Part shown: positions 1-6,463 of the stretch, piece by piece
Numbering within the stretch: position 1 is the first letter of the stretch
Layout of the letters: every line of letters starts with the position of its first letter
Assembly: GCA_026392325.1 (NCBI GenBank)
Contig: JAPLCH010000260.1
Span: forward strand, 1 to 9,693
Reading direction: 5' to 3'
DNA length: 9,693 nt
Source: Solirubrobacterales bacterium
GTDB taxonomy: Bacteria; Actinomycetota; Thermoleophilia; Solirubrobacterales; Solirubrobacteraceae
Program-made: the position numbers and the translations under genes
The notes under the pieces: generated by a model
Told to the model about the DNA's origin: nothing
Seen by the model: only the letters and a program-made list of their open reading frames with translations
Databases searched by the model: none

Positions 1-804
1 GGGCAGCTCGGGGATTTCACACTTTGCTGCCATGACCCGGTACTCCGTCGGTGCCTGACAGAGAGCTCCGACCGATTCACGCTGAAGGATCTCAAGGCGC
101 TCCACCGGATCAAAACGGGCGTCGTGGATAAGGGCAGCTGCGCCGCAAAGCCAAGGGGAGAGGAACACGTTGCGCGCGGATTTGGACCAGCCGGGAGCGG
201 CGGTGCACCAAGCAAGAGAGCCCTCCGGGGCGCCGAACCAGCCATTGGCCTGAATGTTCTGGCCTGCGATCCAACGGACGCCATGGACGATTCCCGTGGG
301 CTCAGAAGTGGTACCCGATGTGAAGATCACGAGGGCTGCGTCGTCCGGCCGCAGCTCTGCCGCAGGGGCGGGGGAATGGATGAACAGCTCTGTCGGAGCC
401 TCGGGGGTCAGATGTTCAGCCGGAAGGATGGCTACCTCACAACCAGGTTGGGCATCTGCCACTGCCTCTCGCGTTGATTCCTCACAGAGGATCAGGCGTG
501 GCTTAGCCGCAGAAATCCGCAAGCTGAGGTCATGGGTTCTCAGCGATGCGTGGCATGGCAGCGCAATCGCGCCGATGCGCCATGTTGCCAACATTGCGAG
601 CACCCATTCCGGGCGGCTGCCAAGAACCATCATCACGGTATCGCCGCGCTTCACGCCCATCTTCAGCAATCGGCCGGCGAGAGAGGCCGACAGCGCAGCA
701 ACCTGACCGAATGACCACTCCTGCCGCTCTCCCGCGTAGTCAATGGAAAGGAGCGCAAGTCGATCCTGAGGAGCCTGTTCAATAATCGCGGCAGCTGGGT
801 TCAC
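1..804 (-). CDS. Acyl-CoA synthetase (AMP-binding, medium-chain/ACSM-like), C-terminus beyond window
   Basis: This is the N-terminal 268 codons of an adenylate-forming acyl-CoA synthetase, which activates a carboxylic acid with ATP and CoA for beta-oxidation. The minus strand is open from GTG at 804 to the window edge. The order of motifs fits the family: EWSFGQVA near residue 29, then GVKRGDTV and VLGSRPEWVLAMLATWRIGAIALPC, then the A3 P-loop TSGTTSEPTGIVHG, and later APGWSKSARN, FDPVERLEIL and CQAPTEYRVMA, which resemble the ACSM/MACS group. The C-terminal adenylation motifs and hinge lie outside the window. GTG 804 is the only usual start codon after the in-frame stop at 837-835; an ATG at 826 is in another frame. 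The P-loop lysine is replaced by threonine (EPTG instead of the usual xPKG). The gene is divergent from the acyl-CoA dehydrogenase, which supports a role in fatty or other carboxylic acid catabolism. The exact substrate cannot be read from the sequence. Confidence 0.85.
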   Translation of the reverse strand, partial: MNPAAAIIEQAPQDRLALLSIDYAGERQEWSFGQVAALSASLAGRLLKMGVKRGDTVMMVLGSRPEWVLAMLATWRIGAIALPCHASLRTHDLSLRISAAKPRLILCEESTREAVADAQPGCEVAILPAEHLTPEAPTELFIHSPAPAAELRPDDAALVIFTSGTTSEPTGIVHGVRWIAGQNIQANGWFGAPEGSLAWCTAAPGWSKSARNVFLSPWLCGAAALIHDARFDPVERLEILQRESVGALCQAPTEYRVMAAKCEIPELP

Positions 805-882
805 AAACCGTGAGAATAAGCCCCATGGGTAAGATCAGCGAACCAGACCTTCTATCACCGAATTTTGGGAGTCGAAACAGAA

Positions 883-2097
883 ATGGCAACCGCCACCCCG
901 CAGTTCACTGACAAGACTGATGAGCAGGCAGCGATCACAGAGATGGTCCGCCAGTTCGTCGACGAGCAAGTGCTTCCCAACGCTGAGCACTACGACCACG
1001 CGGACGAGTTTCCAGCGCCGATCGTCGAACAGATGAAAGAGCTTGGCCTCTTCGGGGTAACCATCCCAGAGGAGTTCGGCGGGATGGGCCTTGACCTCAC
1101 GACCTACACGATGATCGTGGAGGAGCTTGCCCGAGGCTGGATCAGCATCTCAGGCATCATCAACACCCACTTCATCGGTGCCTACCTCCTCATGCAGTTC
1201 GGCACGGAGGAGCAGAAGGCCAAGTACCTGCCACAGATGGCAACCGGCGAGCTGCGCGCATCATTCAGCCTTTCCGAGCCAGAGGCCGGATCAGATGTAC
1301 AGGCGATCAAGACCACAGCCAAGAAGGTTGAAGAAGGCACATGGGAGATCAACGGACAGAAGATGTGGGTCACCAACGGACTTATGAGCGGCCTTTGCTT
1401 CGTGCTCGTCAAGACCGATGTGGACGCAAGCCCAGCCTTCAAGGGCATGACCTGCTTTATCGCTGAGAAGGAGCCTGGAGTTCATGAGAACACTGGTGAC
1501 CTGAAGGGCTTCAACGTTCCCCCAAGCATCAAGAAGATGGGCTACAAGGGCGTTGAGTCAACCGAGCTCGTCTTTGACGGCTACAAGTGCCCAGCTGACA
1601 ACATCCTTGGTGGCGAAGAAGCCGGTGTTGGACAGGGCTTCATTCAGATGATGGACGCGCTTGAAGTTGGCCGCGTCAACGTTGCAGCCAGAGGTGTTGG
1701 CATTGCACAGCGCGCACTTGAGCTGGCCCTCCGTTACAGCCAGGAGCGCAAGACATTCGGAAAGCCGATCGCACAACACCAGGCAATCCAGTTCAAGCTT
1801 GCTGACATGGCAACCCAGGTTGATGCAGCACGCCTCATGACACTTCGTGCCGCGCGCATGAAGGACAACGGTGAGCGCTCCGACCTTGAGGCAGGGATGG
1901 CCAAGCTGTTTGCTTCAGAGGCCGGTCACTTCTGTGTTGAACAGTGCTTCCGGATCCACGGTGGCTATGGCTATTCCAAGGAGTATGAGGTCGAGCGGCT
2001 GTACCGCGATGTCCCACTTCTCCTGATCGGCGAAGGAACATCTGAGATCCAGCGCATGGTCATCGGCAAGAAGCTGCTTCAGCGGCACAAGATCTGA
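883..2097 (+). CDS. Acyl-CoA dehydrogenase (FAD-dependent)
   Basis: The product oxidises acyl-CoA to trans-2-enoyl-CoA using FAD and passes electrons to ETF, the first step of beta-oxidation or of a branched-chain acyl-CoA pathway. It has 404 residues, the usual length. The helical N-domain includes IPEEFGGMGL at 61-70. The middle beta-domain carries SFSLSEPEAGSDV at 127-139 and MWVTNG at 161-166. The C-terminal domain carries QERKTFGKPI and ends with GEGTSEIQR, whose glutamate (about residue 384) is in the position of the catalytic base of the medium- and short-chain enzymes. ATG 883 is preferred because GGGAG (867-871) lies 11 nt upstream; an in-frame TTG at 865 would add six residues and has no such site. 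Codon use looks strongly biased (Lys almost always AAG, many ATC), which suggests good expression. It is divergent from the acyl-CoA synthetase. Chain-length preference is not readable. Confidence 0.95.
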   Translation: MATATPQFTDKTDEQAAITEMVRQFVDEQVLPNAEHYDHADEFPAPIVEQMKELGLFGVTIPEEFGGMGLDLTTYTMIVEELARGWISISGIINTHFIGAYLLMQFGTEEQKAKYLPQMATGELRASFSLSEPEAGSDVQAIKTTAKKVEEGTWEINGQKMWVTNGLMSGLCFVLVKTDVDASPAFKGMTCFIAEKEPGVHENTGDLKGFNVPPSIKKMGYKGVESTELVFDGYKCPADNILGGEEAGVGQGFIQMMDALEVGRVNVAARGVGIAQRALELALRYSQERKTFGKPIAQHQAIQFKLADMATQVDAARLMTLRAARMKDNGERSDLEAGMAKLFASEAGHFCVEQCFRIHGGYGYSKEYEVERLYRDVPLLLIGEGTSEIQRMVIGKKLLQRHKI

Positions 2098-2117
2098 TTA
2101 ACGAAGAACGCGAATCC

Positions 2118-2146
2118 GGCCGGGAGGGCTATGCGCTCTTCCGGCC
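2118..2146 (+). terminator. Strong hairpin after the acyl-CoA dehydrogenase gene
   Basis: A 12-bp stem (2118-2129 with 2135-2146, two G-U pairs) closes a 5-nt loop, TATGC. The outer six pairs are GGCCGG/CCGGCC. It begins 20 nt after the dehydrogenase stop codon. No T-run follows, so this is not a classical intrinsic terminator. Hairpins without a U-tail are common 3' ends in high-GC actinobacteria, and I infer that role here. Confidence 0.5.
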
Positions 2147-2204
2147 CCGCTTCCCGAACAATGTTCAGGGGGGCCTCTATGGCCTGATTCTCGCGGCGTC
2201 AGTA

Positions 2205-2621
2205 ATGGCTGCTGCAGATGTTGAGAATGGCGACCATGCAGCGGGGATTTTTGTATTCACGGCCACAACTCTGCTCGTGTTCTGGCTTGCGCACGTCTAT
2301 TCAGGCCTGCTGGGAGATTGGGCAGATAAGGGGCAGAGCCCGGACGGGGCCTCAATCGTTCGTTCGCTGAAGTTTGAGTTTCCGATTTTCAGTGCCCCCA
2401 TGTTGCCCATCTCAATCCTGTTCCTTGGGTGGCTCGATGTCATTTCAGATCATGAGTCGATCAACGCTGCCCTCGGCCTTTGCGTTGCCGAGTTGGGTCT
2501 GACAGCGTGGTTCGCGTCTCGTCGCGGGGGAGCCAGCCTGGGCTGGGCAACGTTAGCTGTGCTTGTTTCACTTTCCTTCGGCGTCGGAATCATTGCGCTG
2601 AAGTCAATCCTTCACGGATAG
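2205..2621 (+). CDS. Small multi-pass membrane protein of unknown function
   Basis: From ATG 2205 this encodes 138 residues with about four hydrophobic helices: FVFTATTLLVFWLAHVYSGLL, FSAPMLPISILFLGWLDVI, INAALGLCVAELGLTAWF and ATLAVLVSLSFGVGIIAL. The VFWLAHVY stretch resembles small uncharacterised actinobacterial membrane proteins that I recognise only loosely. No catalytic motif is visible. The reading frame stays open upstream, back to 2046, and encodes a further apparent helix, GGLYGLILAASVM, just before the ATG, so the true N-terminus probably lies further upstream. No ATG, GTG or TTG is present there in frame; only CTG 2094 (overlapping the dehydrogenase stop) or CTG 2184 occur. The SCP2-like gene follows after 37 nt and may be co-transcribed. 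Confidence 0.6.
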   Translation: MAAADVENGDHAAGIFVFTATTLLVFWLAHVYSGLLGDWADKGQSPDGASIVRSLKFEFPIFSAPMLPISILFLGWLDVISDHESINAALGLCVAELGLTAWFASRRGGASLGWATLAVLVSLSFGVGIIALKSILHG

Positions 2622-2626
2622 CGACT

Positions 2627-2646
2627 CTCCCCCGGGGCGGGGGGAG
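2627..2646 (+). promoter_or_regulatory. GC hairpin covering the probable ribosome binding site of the SCP2-like gene
   Basis: CTCCCCC (2627-2633) can pair with GGGGGAG (2640-2646) around a 6-nt loop. The 3' arm is also the only purine-rich, Shine-Dalgarno-like sequence upstream of GTG 2659, at a spacing of 12 nt. It lies between the stop of the membrane-protein gene (2621) and that start. It could damp translation of the downstream gene or act as a weak terminator; no T-run follows. Confidence 0.35.
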
Positions 2647-2658
2647 TACTCTCTGGGA

Positions 2659-3033
2659 GTGTCCAGCGACGCTCCAGTCCTCATTGAGCAAGCCGTCAAA
2701 CGGTTTCTTGACGAGGTGCCTGCTCTCAAGCCGCTGAATCTGATCATTGACCTTGAGCTCAAGGGCCGGGGCGATGTCCAGCCTTATACGGTCGAAGTTC
2801 CTGGTCCGACGATCACCAAGGGAGTTGCCGATCACGCGAGAGTCCGGTTGGAGGTTCCGCGAGCAGACTTCAATGTGCTCGCTGAGAAGGGCCATGTAAG
2901 GCAGTGGCGTGAGGCGTTTGAGCTTGGAACCATCAAGGCCAGTGGCGACAGCGCAATGCTCAGACTGATCGCACAGGTTGTCGCCAAGCAGGAAGAACGC
3001 GACAACTTGAGCAAGGGCCGTGCTTCTTCGTGA
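2659..3033 (+). CDS. SCP2 sterol-binding-domain-like protein
   Basis: A 124-residue soluble protein resembling a stand-alone SCP2 (sterol carrier protein 2-like) lipid-binding domain. The domain covers nearly the whole chain: LNLIIDLELKGRGDVQPYTVEV at about 26-47 gives the first beta strands, ARVRLEVPRADFNVLAEKG follows, and the end has the typical KASGDSAMLRLIAQVV pattern. Such domains bind hydrophobic ligands such as acyl-CoA or lipids in a pocket; no catalytic residues are expected. There is no signal peptide, so it should be cytoplasmic. Start GTG 2659 is chosen from the GGGGGAG site 12 nt upstream. It lies 37 nt after the membrane-protein gene and 30 nt before the agmatine deiminase gene on the same strand, so one transcript is plausible. 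The ligand is unknown. Confidence 0.75.
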   Translation: MSSDAPVLIEQAVKRFLDEVPALKPLNLIIDLELKGRGDVQPYTVEVPGPTITKGVADHARVRLEVPRADFNVLAEKGHVRQWREAFELGTIKASGDSAMLRLIAQVVAKQEERDNLSKGRASS

Positions 3034-3063
3034 CAGTTTCATCCCTCACGGACTAGGTCTTCC

Positions 3064-4000
3064 ATGAGTCAAGGGACGCTCCGGATGCCGGCAGAGTGGG
3101 CCCCGCACGAGCAAACGCTGATTGCTTGGCCGTCGCGTGAGGACGCTTGGCGCGGAGTCGGGATTGCCGAGGCAAAGGACTGTTACTCAAGGGTGGTTGA
3201 CGCTGTCAGCCAGTTCGAACCGGTGATGTTGGTCGTAAATCCCGGAGACGAGGATGAGGCACGCCGGATATGCCCCGAGTCCAATGTGGAAGTTGTTGCT
3301 CTCCCGATTGATGACTCGTGGCTGCGTGACAGCGGGCCAATAATCGTTGCCGACGATGATGCAAACCGGTTTGGGGTTGACTTCGCCTTCAACGCGTGGG
3401 GCGAAAAGTTCAAACCTTTTGAAAATGATGCTGCCGTCAGCAGGTTGCTGCTCGACCGCCTTGACATCCCCCGCGTCGAGTCGGGCCTTGTTCTTGAAGG
3501 TGGGTCAATTGCGGTTGATGGGGAGGGGATGCTGATCACAACTGAGCAGTGCAATCGGAACCCGAATCGGAATCTGGCTGGAGCAGGGGCTTGTCGAGGA
3601 TGCGGACACAGACGGGCATGTAGACAACATCTGCGCGTTCTTGGCTCCGGGGCTGGTGCTGTTGCAGACGGCAGCAGTGGACGACCCCAACCATGAGCCA
3701 ATGCAACGCAACCTTTCGATCCTCACGGAGTCGGGGCTTGCGGTTGAACAGATTGAGCTTCTGCCCCGGACTATTCGTCCAGAGGACGGGGAGGCGATCG
3801 TGGTTCCGTATACGAACTTCTACCTTTGCAATGGTGCAGCGATTGTTCCGGTTGCTGGTCTTGACCCTGACATGGATGCTGAGGCTCTCTCAGTTCTTTC
3901 CAAGCTCCTGCCAGGGCGTGAAGTGATCGGAGTGGAAGCACTCGCACTTGCATTTGGTGGAGGCGGGATTCACTGCATTACCCAGCAGGTGCCGGCATGA
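3064..4000 (+). pseudogene. aguA: Agmatine deiminase, disrupted by an internal deletion with frameshift
   Basis: The intact enzyme hydrolyses agmatine to N-carbamoylputrescine and ammonia. Residues 1-170 (3064-3573) match the N-terminal half: MPAEWAPHEQTLIAWPSRED, DDSWLRDSGP at 83-92, FNAWGEKF and LEGGSIAVDGEG. After NPNRN at 166-170 the frame is wrong (LAGAGACRG to a stop ending at 3696). The next frame takes over at once: IWLEQGL from 3572, then TDGHVDN, YTNFYLCNGAAIVPV and the C-terminal GGGGIHCITQQ with the nucleophilic cysteine, ending at 4000. In known family members about 20 residues separate NxNRN from the IWL motif, so roughly 60 nt are absent (of the form 3n+2). The halves total about 312 codons. 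All recognisable active-site motifs survive, so the lesion is recent or is an assembly error. It overlaps the next gene by ATGA. Confidence 0.85.
3553..3572 (+). repeat. Short direct repeat at the break point in the agmatine deiminase gene
   Basis: Two copies of AATCGGAA (3553-3560 and 3565-3572) are separated by CCCG. The second copy ends exactly where the reading frame switches. The first copy encodes Asn-Arg where relatives usually have two leucines (CLLN). The repeat may mark a slippage or microhomology event, or an assembly collapse. Confidence 0.6.
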
Positions 4001-4947
4001 GACTGGTTGAGTCCGGACCGCCTTTGACCTCTCCAGCAAGGGTCGCGGCCCGGGGCCGTGGGGTTCTCCGGGTGGGTGCGGTCCAGCAGCGCTGGCATGA
4101 AGACGCGGAAGTTCATGCCCAGGCTTTGGGAGATGGAGTCGCGATGGCCGTTCGCGCTGGAGCTCAGATCGTCTTCCTTCAGGAGCTGACGCTTTCGCCC
4201 TACTTCGCGGTTTCCGCCGAGGGACCATCGCCGGCCACAGCCCACCCTGAGGATCTGATGGATGGCCCAACCTTCCGTTTTGCGGCCGCAATGGCATACG
4301 AGCATGGGGTTCCAGTCCACGCTTCGCTTTATGAGAAGTCCGACGCTGATGATGGACTCGGTTTCAACACGGCGATTCTTGTCTCGCCTGATGGAAGCCT
4401 GATCCAACGGACGCGCAAGCTTCACATTCCAGTTACCGAGGGCTACCGGGAGGACCGCTGGTTCCGCAAAGGGCCAGCGGCTGAGGCTGACGGTGGAGGC
4501 TTCCCCGTCACCCAGCTGAACCTTGACGGAGTGACAGCTCGCTTTGGACTGCCCACCTGTTGGGACCAGTGGTTCCCCGAGCTGGCTCGGGCCTACTCAC
4601 TTGCCGACGCTGACATCGTCGTCTATCCCACTGCGATTGGTTCAGAGCCGGATCATCCGGACTTTGACACCCAGCCACTGTGGAAGCAGGTGATCGTGGG
4701 CAATGGGATCGCCAATGGTCTGTTCATGGTTGCGGTTAATCGGACTGGGGTGGAGGGTCCGCTCACCTTCTACGGGTCAAGCTTCATCAGCGACCCCTAC
4801 GGGCGCGTTCTCTGTCAAGCACCACGTGATGAAGAGGCCGTTCTCGTCGCAGAGTTGGACCTGGGCCAGCGTCGCGACTGGCTGGATCTGTTTCCCTTTC
4901 TCACAACCCGAAGGCCTGACGCCTACGGGCCGCTGGTGGGCGGCTGA
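3997..4947 (+). CDS. aguB: N-carbamoylputrescine amidase (carbon-nitrogen hydrolase family)
   Basis: The product hydrolyses N-carbamoylputrescine to putrescine, carbon dioxide and ammonia, the step after agmatine deiminase. It has 316 residues of the nitrilase-fold family. The catalytic triad is visible: Glu63 in FLQELTLS, Lys141 in RKLHIPVTEGY and Cys188 in GLPTCWDQWFPE. CWDQWFPE, YPTAIGSEP and FYGSSFI are typical of the N-carbamoylputrescine amidase branch rather than other nitrilases. ATG 3997 overlaps the deiminase stop (ATGA), with AGCAGG seven nt upstream, so translational coupling is likely. This start puts about 24 residues before the first core strand (VLRVGAVQ); an internal GTG just before that strand is an alternative. 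The gene itself is intact although its partner is broken, so substrate supply from arginine via agmatine may be lost. Confidence 0.92.
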   Translation: MRLVESGPPLTSPARVAARGRGVLRVGAVQQRWHEDAEVHAQALGDGVAMAVRAGAQIVFLQELTLSPYFAVSAEGPSPATAHPEDLMDGPTFRFAAAMAYEHGVPVHASLYEKSDADDGLGFNTAILVSPDGSLIQRTRKLHIPVTEGYREDRWFRKGPAAEADGGGFPVTQLNLDGVTARFGLPTCWDQWFPELARAYSLADADIVVYPTAIGSEPDHPDFDTQPLWKQVIVGNGIANGLFMVAVNRTGVEGPLTFYGSSFISDPYGRVLCQAPRDEEAVLVAELDLGQRRDWLDLFPFLTTRRPDAYGPLVGG

Positions 4948-4952
4948 CGCAC

Positions 4953-4970
4953 CCCAGCTGGGACTGCTGG
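4953..4970. terminator. Possible terminator between convergent genes
   Basis: Only 23 nt separate the convergent stop codons of the amidase gene and the arylsulfotransferase-like gene. The gap holds CCAGC (4954-4958) that can pair with GCTGG (4966-4970), overlapping a 10-bp palindrome CCCAGCTGGG at 4953-4962. The stem is short and no T-run follows on either strand, so the role is uncertain. Confidence 0.25.
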
Positions 4971-6377
4971 CTACTTGTTCATCAGGTCCATGCCTGCAAC
5001 AACCGTTCGTTCGGTTATCAGCGGCGAGATGAGCGGTACTGCTCGATAGGTAAAACGCTTGGGGTCGGTGAATCTCAGCGAGAACGAGATAGCTTTATCG
5101 GGCGCGTAGGCCCTCACGAATGGAGTTCCACCCCAGGCGACTAGCCATGTTCCATCGGGCATTAATCTCGCTCCACCGCAGCATGGGCTGCTCCCGATTG
5201 AGGGATCGCTGAATACGTCGACGAGGCTCGCGGATCTGGTCAATGGGTCGATTCCGATGCGGAGTGCTCGGGGAGGTCGGGAATAGCTGATTCCCTTCTC
5301 GACGAGAGTAGAGCCGTTGTCAAGCATGCTGAGTGTTCCGTCAGCAAGCAGCCGCGCGTCGTGTTGCCCGAGAAGGTGTCGATCTGCCGCAATTCCGGGA
5401 TCCCCAAGAATGTTGAGGCTTACTGGCGTTGCCGTCCCGCCAAGTTTCCAGTCGATGCCTCCGTCGCCCATGCGGATGCGATACACCGCGGAGGTCTCGC
5501 GGAACGATGTGATGTTACCCAGCTTGCTCTTCGTGATCTGGGGCAGGAGAGTTTCGGAAGTCGCGAGGTGAGTTGACGATTTCCAAGACCATACGGTGCG
5601 ACCCTTGGCATCAACTTCCACAATCTTGGAATCGGTAACTCTTTGCCCCGCACCAAGACCAATTCTTCTTAGGTCAACTCCGGTTCGGCTCTCGTGCATT
5701 GCCATCAGCCAAGTGCCCCTGCTTGTCTGAACTGCCTCGTGCGCGTCAGTTTCTCCCACGGTCGGCTTTATGGCAGATGAGAGATGACCATTCAGAGTGC
5801 GAATCTCCAGCGCAGACCCTGATTTTCCGAAGGCAAGCTTTCCGTCTGGCGTGGCAAAGAAGTTGACCAAACTGATTGCATCCTTGCGCCACCAGATTGG
5901 GGCTCCCCTGCGGTCAACGATTGCCGCATAGCTGGTGGGTACTCGTCCGGCCTGAGCCCTTCCCGAAATATCGTTGATTGCTAACAGGGGGATTGACGCA
6001 GGCAACAGGCCAGCGGAGGCCAAGCTTGGGAAGTCGGCCGGAAGGCATCGTATTGAGTGTGAGGTTGTGCCGGACGGATCAGACAGGCGAACCACCGTTT
6101 TGTGCCCAGCCTTGAGATTGACAGAGGTGCTCACGTTGCCACTGACGGATCGTCGTGAATCAACCCTTGAAGATATGCCAGGACTGCCACTCACGGCCAA
6201 CTTGATCTTCCCGGGAACGCAGGTGGTCACATAATTTGGGGTGGTCCGACTAAAGGCAGGTTGAAGCCCACCACTTGACGAGAGGCTGACAGCGGCAGCC
6301 TGCGCACCAAGAGGCCCACACAGCGTGAACATGGTCCACGCCACGGTTATGAAAAGCACTCTTCTGATGGAGGCCAC
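4971..6377 (-). CDS. Secreted arylsulfotransferase (ASST)-family beta-propeller protein
   Basis: A 468-residue exported protein. Residues 1-28 form a signal peptide: basic MASIRR, hydrophobic VLFITVAWTMFTLC, then AQA-A. Residues about 30-112 look like a small beta-sandwich domain bounded by Cys53 and Cys111 (possible disulfide). The propeller follows, with RCLPADFPSL, APIWWRKD, TDAHEAVQTSRGTWL (His213), TSAVYRIRMGDGGIDWKLGG, GQHDARLLADGTLSMLDNG (His339) and SSPCCGGARLMPDGTWLVAWGG. These repeats match actinobacterial ASST-family proteins. Characterised ASSTs move sulfate between phenolic compounds through a histidine; activity here is not assured, because the middle histidine segment (H-x-N-S) expected before TSAVY is not found. 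The start is GTG 6377, with weak GATAGAG upstream. It lies 86 nt downstream of heliorhodopsin on the same strand and may share its transcript. Confidence 0.8.
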   Translation of the reverse strand: MASIRRVLFITVAWTMFTLCGPLGAQAAAVSLSSSGGLQPAFSRTTPNYVTTCVPGKIKLAVSGSPGISSRVDSRRSVSGNVSTSVNLKAGHKTVVRLSDPSGTTSHSIRCLPADFPSLASAGLLPASIPLLAINDISGRAQAGRVPTSYAAIVDRRGAPIWWRKDAISLVNFFATPDGKLAFGKSGSALEIRTLNGHLSSAIKPTVGETDAHEAVQTSRGTWLMAMHESRTGVDLRRIGLGAGQRVTDSKIVEVDAKGRTVWSWKSSTHLATSETLLPQITKSKLGNITSFRETSAVYRIRMGDGGIDWKLGGTATPVSLNILGDPGIAADRHLLGQHDARLLADGTLSMLDNGSTLVEKGISYSRPPRALRIGIDPLTRSASLVDVFSDPSIGSSPCCGGARLMPDGTWLVAWGGTPFVRAYAPDKAISFSLRFTDPKRFTYRAVPLISPLITERTVVAGMDLMNK

Positions 6378-6463
6378 TCTATCGAGCTTCGGGAGCCCTT
6401 GTGTAAATGTTCCAATTTTGCCTGGCGTCTAGGGCAATGAGATCCCCGGATGACTTTGGAACC

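Noticed and set aside
124..785. Several open frames on the + strand over 124-785
   Set aside because: They overlap the well-supported acyl-CoA synthetase on the minus strand, which has clear family motifs; their translations resemble nothing.
865..882. TTG start six codons upstream for the acyl-CoA dehydrogenase
   Set aside because: No ribosome binding site precedes TTG 865, whereas GGGAG is placed upstream of ATG 883.
805..882. CCCATGGG palindrome (822-829) as an operator between the divergent lipid genes
   Set aside because: It is only 8 bp with no longer symmetry, flanking bases do not extend it, and no promoter elements could be placed around it.
3505..3726. Programmed frameshifting as an explanation for the broken agmatine deiminase
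   Set aside because: A frame change alone would not restore the roughly 20 conserved residues missing at the junction, and no slippery heptamer with a downstream structure is evident.
3890..4425. Two minus-strand open frames over 3890-4425
   Set aside because: They lie opposite the strongly supported agmatine deiminase C-terminus and the amidase N-terminus and look like low-complexity shadows.
6378..6463. Terminator or promoter between heliorhodopsin and the ASST-like gene
   Set aside because: Only a 5-bp TTGCC/GGCAA pairing and a distant TTCCAA/TTGGAA pair are seen, too weak to call either element.
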